In this document: in pieces, positions 40,100 to 49,490 of the stretch
Layout: each line of letters begins with the position of its first letter
Position numbering within the stretch: the stretch's first letter is position 1
Notes under the pieces: generated by a model
Told to the model about the DNA's origin: nothing
Databases searched by the model: none
What the model saw: the letters and a program-made list of their open reading frames with translations, nothing else
Program-made: the position numbers and the translations under genes
Assembly (NCBI RefSeq): GCF_047308265.1
Contig: NZ_JBKQWY010000008.1
Span: 180,379 to 244,378, forward strand
From: Maricaulis sp047308265
GTDB taxonomy: Bacteria > Pseudomonadota > Alphaproteobacteria > Caulobacterales > Maricaulaceae
DNA: 64,000 nucleotides
Direction: 5' to 3'

Positions 40100-41382
40100 C
40101 CTATCTCAGCACGCGTGGCCAAAGCCCGGTCGTCGATGCCCAGAGCGCTCTGCGCGCCGGCGCCGCCCCGGATGGCGGGCTCTACCTGCCCCTCTCCCTG
40201 CCGGAATTTTCGCCAAAGGATTTTGACGACACACCGGAACTCCCACGCCTGGCCGCGCGCCTGCTCGCCCCGTTTTTTGCCGGCACGGATCTGGCCGATC
40301 CGCTCCCGCAGATCTGTGGCTCGGCCTTCAATTTTCCCGTCCCGCGCGTGCAGCTGGGCGAGACCGGTCCGCAAGTACTCGAACTCTTTCACGGTCCGAC
40401 CGGAGCCTTCAAGGATTTCGGGGCGCGTTTCCTGTTTCGCTGTTTCGATGCCATTGCCCGCACCGATGACCCGATCACGGTTCTGGCAGCAACATCGGGG
40501 GATACCGGCGGGGCGGTGGGCTGTGCCGCAGAAGGCTCGCGCCAGGCCGGGGCTGTGATCCTCTTTCCCAAGGGCCGGATCTCCCCCTTCCAGGAACACC
40601 AGTTGTGCTGCTGGAATGACCCCGTGCGGGCCTTGCGTGTGGATGGCGATTTTGATGCCTGCCAGGTCCTGGTCAAGGCGGCCTTTGCCGACCGCGATCT
40701 CAGCGCCCGGCATGGTCTGACCTCGGCCAATTCCATTTCCATCGGCCGGCTCCTGCCACAAATGAGCTATTGGGCGCATGCGTCCCTGGAGATCTGGCGC
40801 GAAACCGGGGAAACACCCGGGCTGATCATACCGACTGGCAATCTGGGCAATGCATTTGCCGCGGTCCTGGCACGCGATTGTGGCCTGCCCATCGGCCCGA
40901 TCCACCTGGCGACCAATGCCAACGCCACCCTGTCGGACTGGCATATCACCGGTCGGTATGCGGCCCGCCCGTCGATCGCCACCCTGGCCAATGCCATGGA
41001 TGTGGGGGCACCCAGCAATTTTGAACGTCTCAACCTGCATGATCCCGAAGCCATTCATCGGGTTCACCGGGTCGAGGATCATGATATCCAGACACGCATT
41101 CGCCAGACATTCGAGGATGAGGGATATATTGCCTGCCCCCATACCGCGACCGCGCTGGAAGCCTATCATCGTCTGCCGGACGCCCAGCGCGAGGCTCGTC
41201 CTTGGCTGGTGGGCGCTACCGCCGATCCTTACAAGTTTGCGGAAACTGTGGAAGCGGTGATCGGGGAAACCCCGCCCCTGCCCCCGGCCCTGGCAGAGGT
41301 GAAACAACGTCCGGCGCGGGTCAGCGATATCCCGGCGGATCTGGACGCTCTTGCTGAAGCGCTCAACCTGCAACCGGCCTGA
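40096..41382 (+). CDS. thrC: Threonine synthase
   Basis: A 428-residue PLP-dependent enzyme of the long (ThrC, bacterial/fungal) type. It has LSTRGQSPVVDAQSALRAGA at the start, the PLP lysine in PTGAFKDFGARFL, the phosphate-binding ATSGDTGGAVGCAAEG loop and IIPTGNLGNAFAAVLARDCG. It converts O-phosphohomoserine to threonine. Third gene of the operon; its stop abuts the stop of the convergent hydrolase-like gene (41382/41383). Confidence 0.95.
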   Translation: MTYLSTRGQSPVVDAQSALRAGAAPDGGLYLPLSLPEFSPKDFDDTPELPRLAARLLAPFFAGTDLADPLPQICGSAFNFPVPRVQLGETGPQVLELFHGPTGAFKDFGARFLFRCFDAIARTDDPITVLAATSGDTGGAVGCAAEGSRQAGAVILFPKGRISPFQEHQLCCWNDPVRALRVDGDFDACQVLVKAAFADRDLSARHGLTSANSISIGRLLPQMSYWAHASLEIWRETGETPGLIIPTGNLGNAFAAVLARDCGLPIGPIHLATNANATLSDWHITGRYAARPSIATLANAMDVGAPSNFERLNLHDPEAIHRVHRVEDHDIQTRIRQTFEDEGYIACPHTATALEAYHRLPDAQREARPWLVGATADPYKFAETVEAVIGETPPLPPALAEVKQRPARVSDIPADLDALAEALNLQPA

Positions 41383-42822
41383 TCAGTCCGACGCGCGCTC
41401 GGCGAAAACCTCGTCCCAGAAGGCGAGGCTGATGTTCAACACATCAGTCTCTGCTGCGCCCAGCGCCTCGAAGCGGATATCCGCGCCCATCGCTCGTCCC
41501 AGCGCGACATATTCACTATTGCCATTTTCAAGACAGGTACGCGTTTGCCCGCCTTCGATCACCAGCACCACACCATCAGGCAGAATACGTTCGGGACCAT
41601 CACCGTCCAGACAGGAATCGATCAACAAACGACCGCGCACCGTATCGGGCGGGAGATCGGCAAACACCGTCAAATCCCCGCCCATGTCCGCACCGGCCAG
41701 GGCAATGCGGCGGGCATCCCCGCCAAACCGGTCCGCGCGCTCCATGACCCAGGCTAGCGCATGGGCCGCATCCGCGTAGGCATCGCTACGGTGTCCACCA
41801 TGGCGGTGCGGCAAACGGTATTCGCTCTGTACGGTGATATAGCCGGCCGCGCGCCACGCCTCGCACAGATCACAATCAGCCCACCGGCCGCGAACTCCGC
41901 GCCCGCCATGGAACCAAACGATCACCGGTCGGCTTTCGCCGGCCTGGAGGTCGGCAGGCGCCAGAACATGAAGATCCAGTGCCAGACCATCATGACTGTG
42001 GAAGGTCGCAACAAGGTGTCCGTCATTCTGCGCCAGGTAGCGATCCCTTTCCACGCGCAAGCGCTCGGCCGCCACCCCCGGACAATCACGCGCAAAGATC
42101 TCGACTTCGCCGTTGAGCCCTCCCTGTCCATAACGCTCAAGATGATCGCCCAGCGCCCATTCCCGCAGGAAACACCGTACAGCCTCTGACTGGTGCAAGC
42201 CGGCGGCGGCCAGTCGGGTTGTCAGTTGCAGCGAACCGGCCCGAGCGGCGTCGCCCGCGCGTTCACGCAAGGCCAAGGCCCGCCAGTCCGCATGTTCTGT
42301 CAGCAGCGCCTGATAGGCTGGCCGGTCCACGAGATCTGCGCGATCCAGATCAATCTCATCCAGAAATGTCCAGTAATCCGGGGCGGGCAACTGACCGGTT
42401 TCGCCAATATAATCCGTCACATGTCCCAGACGCCCGCGGGCCCAGAACGCCTGAAGTAAGGCCGTTTCCTGCTCGGCCACGAGGGCTGACACACCAGATG
42501 CGTACGCGTGCTGTACCAGGGCCGCATCCTGACGCTGATACACTGCATCCCAGGCCAACCGGAATTCATCCGAACTGGCCTGCCGATAGCGGGCATACTC
42601 GCGCATCATCTCCCGCTGTGCTGTTTCCCGCAGGGCTAGGGCTTCGCGCTGAAACTGTGCGTCTATGCGGTCCTGATCGGCCAATCGAGCGAGATCCTCC
42701 GCCGATGCGGCAGAGGTGAAGTCCGAGCCCGCGCGATCCGTCGTGTCCTCACCCGGCTCAGTCGAACAGGCGGCGAGCAGGATTGTCAGCGCGATTGGGA
42801 ACATGATCCGGTGCAATGGCAT
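41383..42822 (-). CDS. Hydrolase-like lipoprotein lacking the nucleophile Ser
   Basis: A 479-residue protein with a lipoprotein signal (MPLHRIMFPIALTILLAACST). About 270 residues of helical N-terminal domain precede a carboxylesterase/HSL-like domain: oxyanion WFHGGRGVRG, VQSEYRLPHRHGG, AWVMERADRFGGDARRIALA. The elbow that should read GxSxGG is GADMGG, so the catalytic Ser position is Asp. A catalytic acid or His is also not clear. It may be inactive (binding) or use Asp as a nucleophile. RBS GGGAGA lies before ATG 42822. It lies next to the glucan locus and is probably its distal gene. Periplasmic, membrane-anchored. Confidence 0.65.
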   Translation of the reverse strand: MPLHRIMFPIALTILLAACSTEPGEDTTDRAGSDFTSAASAEDLARLADQDRIDAQFQREALALRETAQREMMREYARYRQASSDEFRLAWDAVYQRQDAALVQHAYASGVSALVAEQETALLQAFWARGRLGHVTDYIGETGQLPAPDYWTFLDEIDLDRADLVDRPAYQALLTEHADWRALALRERAGDAARAGSLQLTTRLAAAGLHQSEAVRCFLREWALGDHLERYGQGGLNGEVEIFARDCPGVAAERLRVERDRYLAQNDGHLVATFHSHDGLALDLHVLAPADLQAGESRPVIVWFHGGRGVRGRWADCDLCEAWRAAGYITVQSEYRLPHRHGGHRSDAYADAAHALAWVMERADRFGGDARRIALAGADMGGDLTVFADLPPDTVRGRLLIDSCLDGDGPERILPDGVVLVIEGGQTRTCLENGNSEYVALGRAMGADIRFEALGAAETDVLNISLAFWDEVFAERASD

Positions 42823-42891
42823 TATCTGTCTCCCTGAGCACGTCCAAACTAGGCGGTGATCCGGGCGCAGGCCAGTGCCTTGTGGGCGGGT

Positions 42892-44469
42892 TCACACCCG
42901 GGCGGGGGTGTCGCCAGCCTCTGTTGCCTCGAGCGTGCGACCGCGCGTTTCAGGCAGAAAGAGAGCGACCAGCACAAAGAAAAACGCCGCCGCCAGGCCA
43001 TAGATCAGGAAGGTTAACATCGCCCCGAGCGCCGCAAGTTCGGCGGGGAAAACCAGCTGCACGGTGAAGCTCACCAGGGAATTGACAAACGCCACCAGCG
43101 CGATGGCGGTTCCGCGCACCGAATTGGGGAAAATTTCGGAGAGAAACACCCAGGTCACCGGCCCCAGGGACACGGCAAAACTGGCCACGAACAACAATAT
43201 CCCGGCCAGGATGATCCCGGCATTCATGTGAATGGACAGGCTCAGCAATTCGGCCTGGTTCATCCGGAACGCGTCGGCACCGAGATGCTCGATCAGGGCC
43301 GTCTTGAGGGCCACATCAGAGGAAAACTCCTGGCCATAAAAGACCGCCAGATCCAGGGCCTGCACCGCTTCACTGGCCGAGGCCACAGCTTGCGGCGTGA
43401 GCGCATAGACGGCATGGGAGAACGCCAGCGCGACCGTGACAAGACTGATCGCCACGCCCCCTAGCCCGAACAGTAGCAAGGGTTTGCGCCCGACCCGGTC
43501 CACCAGCAACATGGCGGTAATGGTGAAGACGACATTGGTCAGCCCGACAATCACCGCCTGCAACAACGCCGCATCCGATCCGATCCCGGTTTGCTGGAAC
43601 ACGGTCGGCGCGTAGAAATAGATCGCGTTCACCCCCGTGATCTGCTGGGCAATGCCCACAATCAGGCCAAAGCCCAACGCGGCCTTGACCCGGGGCGTCA
43701 AAAGGGCGGACAGCGAGAACACCTGTTTTGTCTCTCCCCCCAGCGTGAGGACACGATCAAGCACGGCTGCGGCATGACCGGGTTTGAACAGGCGGGCCAG
43801 CACCTGTTTCGCCTCATCAATCCGCCCGTGAAGAATAAGCCAGCGCGGGCTTTCGGGTGTCATCGTCATCAGTGCCACAAACCACAGGATTGCGGGCAAG
43901 AGTTCGGCGCCCAGCATCCAGCGCCAGGATTCCCGGTCCATGCCGACCATCACCACCCAGTCGAAACCGGACTGGCTGAGGGTCTGGATCAAGAGATTGG
44001 AGAAATAGGCCGCGGACAGTCCGAGCACGATGGCCAGCTGGTTCATCGAGACCACGCGGCCGCGAATCTGGGATGGCGAGATTTCGGCCAGATAGACCGG
44101 CGCGATCACCAGGGAGGAAAAAGCCAGTCCGCCCACACCGCGCGCCAGGAGAAGTCCGATAAAATTGGGGGCCAGTGCGGAAAGAATGGAGGAGAGGATA
44201 TACAGCCCGGACACCACGCGCAGCATCGTGCGACGTCCAAAACGGTCACTGAAATGACCGGCCGCAAGGCTGGCAAACATGGCCGTCAGCGTCGGCGCCG
44301 CGACGATCCAGCCCATCTGCCAGTCTGTGAGTCCGAACTGGCGCACCACCGACTGGGCTACGCCTGAGATAACGACCGCATCATAGCCAAAGACAAAACC
44401 GCCCAGGGAGACGACAATCGCCAGATGAAAGGCGGACCGGTATTCCGCTTCCGATCCGCCCGGTTTCAT
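42892..44469 (-). CDS. Sugar porter (MFS), glucose/oligosaccharide uptake
   Basis: A 525-residue 12-span transporter of the sugar porter family: GGFVFGYDAVVISG in TM1, RFGRRTMLRVVSGLYILSSI, PVYLAEISPSQIRGRVVSMN, MTPESPRWLILHGR (PESPR), QITGVNAIYFYAPTVFQQTG, DRVGRKPLLLFGLGG and PETRGRTLE at the C-terminus. It moves glucose or a short sugar across the inner membrane. It starts 2 nt after the GH3 stop, so it is the last transport step of the glucan locus. Confidence 0.92.
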   Translation of the reverse strand: MKPGGSEAEYRSAFHLAIVVSLGGFVFGYDAVVISGVAQSVVRQFGLTDWQMGWIVAAPTLTAMFASLAAGHFSDRFGRRTMLRVVSGLYILSSILSALAPNFIGLLLARGVGGLAFSSLVIAPVYLAEISPSQIRGRVVSMNQLAIVLGLSAAYFSNLLIQTLSQSGFDWVVMVGMDRESWRWMLGAELLPAILWFVALMTMTPESPRWLILHGRIDEAKQVLARLFKPGHAAAVLDRVLTLGGETKQVFSLSALLTPRVKAALGFGLIVGIAQQITGVNAIYFYAPTVFQQTGIGSDAALLQAVIVGLTNVVFTITAMLLVDRVGRKPLLLFGLGGVAISLVTVALAFSHAVYALTPQAVASASEAVQALDLAVFYGQEFSSDVALKTALIEHLGADAFRMNQAELLSLSIHMNAGIILAGILLFVASFAVSLGPVTWVFLSEIFPNSVRGTAIALVAFVNSLVSFTVQLVFPAELAALGAMLTFLIYGLAAAFFFVLVALFLPETRGRTLEATEAGDTPARV

Positions 44470-44471
44470 GC

Positions 44472-47039
44472 TCAGAACTCGCAGCTCATACCGTCAGTGG
44501 CGTCAACCAGGCGGATATCGGCAAGGCCCATGGTCAATGCGTCATCACTGGTCAGGCTCAGCGCCAGGGACACGGTTGCGAGGTCGGCGCCCGCCTCGGC
44601 AAAACAGCTCAACGGCAAGACCGCTTCGCGCCAGCCCTTGCCCTCGGCGATCGTCAAACCCTGGGTGATATCCACCGCTCCCGCGCAACCATCACCACAT
44701 CCAACCGTGGCCGTCACCTGTCCGGCGGGCGCCGCGGAGACGTCATAGGTGAACTGGATCGCCAGCGTGTCACCACTCCAGTCCAGCGGGCCGGCCAGCG
44801 GCGTGACTTCGAGCGAGGCCTCGTCCGTCCAGCTAAAGCGACGTGTATCTTCCTGGGCGAAGCGGTCTTCAGCCTGGGCCACAAGCGCGCCCGAGGCCAC
44901 GGCACTGGAGGGACCAGACACGTCGACACGGTCTGACACGGCGTCCACAAGGCTCAGCGCAAACCCGCTGCCCGCACGTCCGGCATTGATCAGGGAGAGG
45001 CCCTCACCGGCATCAGCCGTCACAGCCGCGCTTTCGTCCAGCTCACCCAGTGTCTCGCCGGGCTGGGCATAGGAGAGCCCGTAATCATAGGCGAAGAGCG
45101 GGTCATAACCCTCATCTCCCACATTCAGCGGTGTCTGATGCGGCGTGGCCGGCCAGGAGAAGGGCAGAACACCTTTGAAATCATGACGCATTTCGCCTTG
45201 ATCATCCCCGATCAGGACATCGGCGACACCTCCGCCCTCAGACCCCGGCAGCCAGGCGGCCACAAACGCATCCGACGCATTGATCTCCGGATTCATCCAC
45301 ATCGGACGCCCGGAGAGGAAGACAGCCACCGTGGGGATGCCATCGGCCTGCAGGGCCTGGAGGGCCTGAAGTCCGCTTTCATCGTCAAAATCAAGATGAG
45401 CACGATCACCCTGGAATTCCGCATAGGGTTCTTCACCAAACACCACAATGGCGGCATCAGGCCGGGCCGTATATTCGGCTGTCATGGCGTGTTCGACCGT
45501 GCCGCCGAATTCCGCAACGGCCTCGACAATACCGCCCAGGATCGACTGACCATTGGGGAAGTCGGAATTCTCATTGCCCTCGCCCTGCCAGTTAATGGTC
45601 CAGCCGCCCGATGCCACGCCGATATTGTCGGCATGCACACCCACGACCAGCAGATCGGAGGATCCCGCCAGGGGGAGAAGCTGATTGTCGTTTTTCAAAA
45701 GCACCAGGCTTTCGCGAACGGCCTGGCGGGCAATGGCCCGGTGGGCGTCCGATCCCAGGTGCTCGTAGAGACCGGATCCCTCTCGTCCCGACGGGCGCAC
45801 ATCATCGAGCAGGCCCATGCGCAGCTTTACCCGCAGGATACGGCCGACCGCCTCGTCCAGGCGTTCATGACTGACCGTGCCGTTTTCGACATCGCGCAAC
45901 AGGCTGGCATGCAGGCCCCGCCAGCTATCCGACGCCATGAACATGTCGACACCGGCATTGAGAGCCGCGGCACAATCGGTCGGTGTACAACCCTCAATCT
46001 GGCCGTGGCCATTCCAGTCGCCAACGACAAAACCGTGAAACCCCATGCGGTCCACGAGCACATCGTCCAGCAGCCCGCTATGACCGTGCAGTTTCTCGCC
46101 ATGCCAGGAGTTGAAACTGGCCATCACGGACAAGGCGCCCGCTTCGATGGCGGGGGGATATCCTGCGCCGTGGATATACGCCAGATCATGCTCGCTTTCG
46201 CGATTATCCCCCTGGTCGATGCCGCGATGCGTCCCCCCGTCTCCGATGAAATGCTTGGCGGTTGCCAGGACATGTTCACCGACGAGGAAATCCTCATCCC
46301 CGATCGCGCCCTGCAGGCCCTCGATCATTTCGCTCGCATAGGCCGCGACAATATCGGGGTTTTCCGAGTAACTCTCATACGTCCGGCCCCAGCGATCATC
46401 CCGGACCACAGCCAGGGTCGGCGCAAAGGTCCAGTCCTGCCCGGTCACACGCACTTCCCGCGCCGTTGCCTCACCGATCTGGCGGATGAGGTCGGGATTA
46501 CGGGCCGCTCCCAGACCAATATTGTGCGGGAAGATCGTCGCGCCCACGATGTTATTGTGGCCATGCACTGCATCCGTGCCCCACAAGGCCGGAACGCCCA
46601 GTCCGCCGTCTGCCGTATTGGTTGAGGCGGCCCAGATGTCGTCTGCCAGGGCGAGCCATTCCGGAGCGGCCGCATAATTATTGGCGCCCGGGGCTGAATT
46701 ACCGCCATTGAGGACAGAGCCGAGATTATAGGTGCCGACTTCTTCCGGCGTGATCGAATTGATGTCCGCCTGGATCACCTGCCCGACCTTTTCTTCAACA
46801 CTCATCCGCGACAGCAGGTCCTGGACCCGGGCCTCGATGGCCGCATCTTCCTCAAATGGGGTTTCACCAGCCGGCCAGACGTCAGGATTGATGGCCGGTG
46901 GCACAGCCGGCGCGGCGTCTACAGCCTCTGCCGCACCTGCCGGGGCAACTGTATCTGACGCCTCCGGTTGGCATGCCGCCAACAAGCCGGCCGTCACAAG
47001 GGCTGAAAAGAGAAGCGCGCTTTTACTCGTCCGTGTCAT
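44472..47039 (-). CDS. GH3 family beta-glucosidase/glucan glucohydrolase, lipoprotein
   Basis: An 855-residue glycoside hydrolase from ATG 47039 (AAGGAA upstream) with lipobox LLAAC (Cys23). TIM-barrel part: SRMSVEEKVGQVIQADIN, LGVPALWGTDAVHGHNN, ATAKHFIGDGGTHRGIDQGD and the nucleophile Asp in GFVVGDWNGHGQIEGC. The second alpha/beta domain has SLVLLKNDNQLLPLAG. A C-terminal beta-sandwich (about 700-855, with Cys pairs) resembles a carbohydrate-binding domain. This is the ExoP/exo-1,3/1,4-beta-glucanase type that frees glucose from GH16 products. It overlaps the GH16 gene by 17 nt. Confidence 0.93.
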   Translation of the reverse strand: MTRTSKSALLFSALVTAGLLAACQPEASDTVAPAGAAEAVDAAPAVPPAINPDVWPAGETPFEEDAAIEARVQDLLSRMSVEEKVGQVIQADINSITPEEVGTYNLGSVLNGGNSAPGANNYAAAPEWLALADDIWAASTNTADGGLGVPALWGTDAVHGHNNIVGATIFPHNIGLGAARNPDLIRQIGEATAREVRVTGQDWTFAPTLAVVRDDRWGRTYESYSENPDIVAAYASEMIEGLQGAIGDEDFLVGEHVLATAKHFIGDGGTHRGIDQGDNRESEHDLAYIHGAGYPPAIEAGALSVMASFNSWHGEKLHGHSGLLDDVLVDRMGFHGFVVGDWNGHGQIEGCTPTDCAAALNAGVDMFMASDSWRGLHASLLRDVENGTVSHERLDEAVGRILRVKLRMGLLDDVRPSGREGSGLYEHLGSDAHRAIARQAVRESLVLLKNDNQLLPLAGSSDLLVVGVHADNIGVASGGWTINWQGEGNENSDFPNGQSILGGIVEAVAEFGGTVEHAMTAEYTARPDAAIVVFGEEPYAEFQGDRAHLDFDDESGLQALQALQADGIPTVAVFLSGRPMWMNPEINASDAFVAAWLPGSEGGGVADVLIGDDQGEMRHDFKGVLPFSWPATPHQTPLNVGDEGYDPLFAYDYGLSYAQPGETLGELDESAAVTADAGEGLSLINAGRAGSGFALSLVDAVSDRVDVSGPSSAVASGALVAQAEDRFAQEDTRRFSWTDEASLEVTPLAGPLDWSGDTLAIQFTYDVSAAPAGQVTATVGCGDGCAGAVDITQGLTIAEGKGWREAVLPLSCFAEAGADLATVSLALSLTSDDALTMGLADIRLVDATDGMSCEF

Positions 47040-47979
47040 TGTCTGTTCCTTCACAGCGTCCATCCGCCAGTATTTCCGTCTCGCAGGCATAAACCCGCAC
47101 CCAATCCACACGCATCTCGCGGGGAAAACCCCAATCCGACACGCCGCCCAGGTTTTCACGCTCGGGCCAGGCCCCGCCGATGGCGAGGTTCAAAATCAAG
47201 TAAAACGGCTGATCGAAGGGCGCCGCCTGTGAGCCGCCCTCAGTGGCCGTATACCAGTCCTCCGGCGTTTGCCGGGCATAGGCCTCACCATCCACAAACC
47301 AGGTCATCCCGGTCTCGCTCCAGGTGATGGCATAGGTATGGAAATTCAAAAAGGCGTCCGGTACCGCGACAGACGTACCGCTGTGGGCATTGTCTGGCCA
47401 GGCATCGCCGTAATGCAGGGTGCCATGGATTTTATCCTCGCGGCCACTGAGACACACCTCACACGGCACACCCAGATTGACTGCTTCCATGATGTCGATC
47501 TCGCCCGATGCCGCCCAGCCGCCATAGGCCTCGTCCTCGGGAAGCATCCAGATCGCCGGCCAGCTGCCCTGCCCGCCCGGCACCCGGGCCCGCACCTCGA
47601 TCCGGCCATAGGTCCAGGCTGCCAAGCCGCGCGTGCTCAGCCGGGCGGAGGAATAATCCCGTGTCGTCCGGCGACGATGATCCAGTGCGTTGCGACGCTG
47701 GGTGATCGGCAGGGCCGGACCGGAGACCCGTTCCCTGATCGCGCGGATCACCAGCTGCCCGTTCTGGATAAAGGCATTCGCGGGGTCATCCGTGTAACAC
47801 TGGCGCTCGTCATTCCCGCCGCCCCAGCAGTCAATATCATGGCCCCAGCGCGCCGGGTCGATCGTGTCGCCGCTGAATTCGTCCGACCAAACCAGGGTCC
47901 AGTTATCCGGGACTGGTACGGGTTTGGTGTCCGCCACGGCCAGCGATGCGGTCGCAAGGAGGAACGGGTACACGCTCAC
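47023..47979 (-). CDS. GH16 family endo-beta-glucanase (laminarinase/lichenase type)
   Basis: A 318-residue secreted enzyme. The start is taken at GTG 47979, which overlaps the halogenase stop as GTGA and gives a signal peptide (SVYPFLLATASLAVA); a longer frame to 48006 adds basic residues only. Catalytic motif SGEIDIMEAVN (ExDxxE, about residues 158-163), with the substrate cleft around GSWPAIWMLP, KIHGTLHYGD and WSETGMTWFVDG. It cuts internal bonds in beta-1,3- or mixed beta-glucans such as laminarin; substrate choice is not decided by sequence reading. Confidence 0.92.
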   Translation of the reverse strand: MSVYPFLLATASLAVADTKPVPVPDNWTLVWSDEFSGDTIDPARWGHDIDCWGGGNDERQCYTDDPANAFIQNGQLVIRAIRERVSGPALPITQRRNALDHRRRTTRDYSSARLSTRGLAAWTYGRIEVRARVPGGQGSWPAIWMLPEDEAYGGWAASGEIDIMEAVNLGVPCEVCLSGREDKIHGTLHYGDAWPDNAHSGTSVAVPDAFLNFHTYAITWSETGMTWFVDGEAYARQTPEDWYTATEGGSQAAPFDQPFYLILNLAIGGAWPERENLGGVSDWGFPREMRVDWVRVYACETEILADGRCEGTDNDTDE

Positions 47980-49490
47980 GAGACCAGCGCCTCCTCGGCA
48001 CCGCAATACTGGCGCACATAATCTGCATGGCCGGGCAGGCCCGCCACGGTCTTGGTGACCGCCCCCTCGATCTGTTCCAGGAAACCTCGCAACTCGTCAG
48101 GACGCATCTTTGAGACAATGGGATGCCAGCTCCGGGGCACCAGACCCTGTCCGAGCATCACCTGTATCCAGGAGTTTTCGGCGAACAACTCCTCGGCATT
48201 GCGGAAAATACGGCCGCTTTCGCGGAAGAGTTCGATCCGGTGCACCAGAGTGTCAGGCAGGTCCATGCGGGCACAATGGCGCCAGAACGCCGTGTCCTCG
48301 CGCTCGGTCACCGTGTAGTGGAGAACGAGGAAATCGCGAATGTGTTCGAAATCCCAGATCGATTGCTGGTTGAACACATGGCGATCCGCTTCGCGGATCT
48401 CGCCGGCCGGGAAGGTGCGCATCAGACGCAATATGGCGCGCTGGATGAGGTGAATACTGGTCGATTCCAAGGGCTCCATAAAACCGCCCGACAGCCCCAC
48501 CGCCACACAATTCTTGACCCACTGGGCCCGGCGCATGCCCGTGCGGAAGCGCAGATGATTGGGTTCGGTCAACACCTCGCCCTCCACGCTCGACAACAGG
48601 AGCGCGCGCGCATCCTCGTCGCTGAGATGCTGTGAGCAATAAACGATGCCATTGCCCATGCGATGCTGCAGCGGGATGCGCCATTGCCAGCCGGCCCCGT
48701 GCGCGATGGATCGGGTATAAGGCACGGGCTCGCGATGAGACCGGGTCTGCACCGCAATGGCTCGATCGCACGGCAGGAGATGCGTCCAGTCATCATAACC
48801 GGTGTGCAGGGTCTGACCGATCAACAATGCCCGAAACCCGGTGCAATCAAGGAAGAGATCGCCCTCGATCCGCTGCCCGTCTTCCAGCACAAGCGCGGCA
48901 ATATCGCCGCTCTCGCCGTCCTGCTCGACCTCGCCAATACGCCCCTCGATCCGACGACACCCGGCCTCTTCGGAAAGCTTGCGCAGAAAGGCAGCGTAAC
49001 GTCCCGAATCCAGGTGATAGGCATAATTCAGCGCGTCCTTGGGCAGGTGCGCGAACCTGTTTTCCATCGCCGCCGTCAGTTCGAGGCAGTAATCGCCATA
49101 GTCCGACGCCACGCCGTCCTCACGGCCGCGCATCCAGAAGTGCTGGAACCCGCTGGTCCAGTGGTCCCGACCCGTTTCGCCGAAGGAGTGGAAATACGCA
49201 TCCTCCCCCGTCCGCCAGCCTTCAAAATTAATGCCCAGCTTGAAGGTCGCCATGGTGGCGCGCATGAATTCGGCCTCATCGACATTGATCAGCCGATTGA
49301 AGGTGCGCAGTGGCGGGATCGTCGCCTCTCCCACGCCCACCGTGCCAATCTGTTCCGACTCGACCAGCACAAGATCAATGACAGGCCCCATGGTGCGGGA
49401 CAGGGCCGCAGCGGCCATCCAGCCCGCCGTCCCACCTCCGGCAATCACGACACGTGTCGGCGTGTGGTTTTGAAATGGGGTCCCGGTCAT
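47976..49490 (-). CDS. Flavin-dependent tryptophan-halogenase-like protein
   Basis: A 504-residue flavoprotein. The Rossmann motif VVIAGGGTAGWMAAAALSR, GEATIPPLRTF, the Lys in ATFKLGINFEGW (equivalent to the catalytic Lys of PrnA) and the WxWxIP signature in GAGWQWRIPLQHRMG all match flavin-dependent halogenases. Here it is embedded in a TonB receptor-SapC-cupin unit with glucanases, a context seen in Caulobacterales where the physiological substrate is not known. It probably acts in the cytoplasm with FADH2. Overlaps the cupin gene start by 4 nt and the GH16 start by 4 nt. Confidence 0.9.
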   Translation of the reverse strand: MTGTPFQNHTPTRVVIAGGGTAGWMAAAALSRTMGPVIDLVLVESEQIGTVGVGEATIPPLRTFNRLINVDEAEFMRATMATFKLGINFEGWRTGEDAYFHSFGETGRDHWTSGFQHFWMRGREDGVASDYGDYCLELTAAMENRFAHLPKDALNYAYHLDSGRYAAFLRKLSEEAGCRRIEGRIGEVEQDGESGDIAALVLEDGQRIEGDLFLDCTGFRALLIGQTLHTGYDDWTHLLPCDRAIAVQTRSHREPVPYTRSIAHGAGWQWRIPLQHRMGNGIVYCSQHLSDEDARALLLSSVEGEVLTEPNHLRFRTGMRRAQWVKNCVAVGLSGGFMEPLESTSIHLIQRAILRLMRTFPAGEIREADRHVFNQQSIWDFEHIRDFLVLHYTVTEREDTAFWRHCARMDLPDTLVHRIELFRESGRIFRNAEELFAENSWIQVMLGQGLVPRSWHPIVSKMRPDELRGFLEQIEGAVTKTVAGLPGHADYVRQYCGAEEALVS

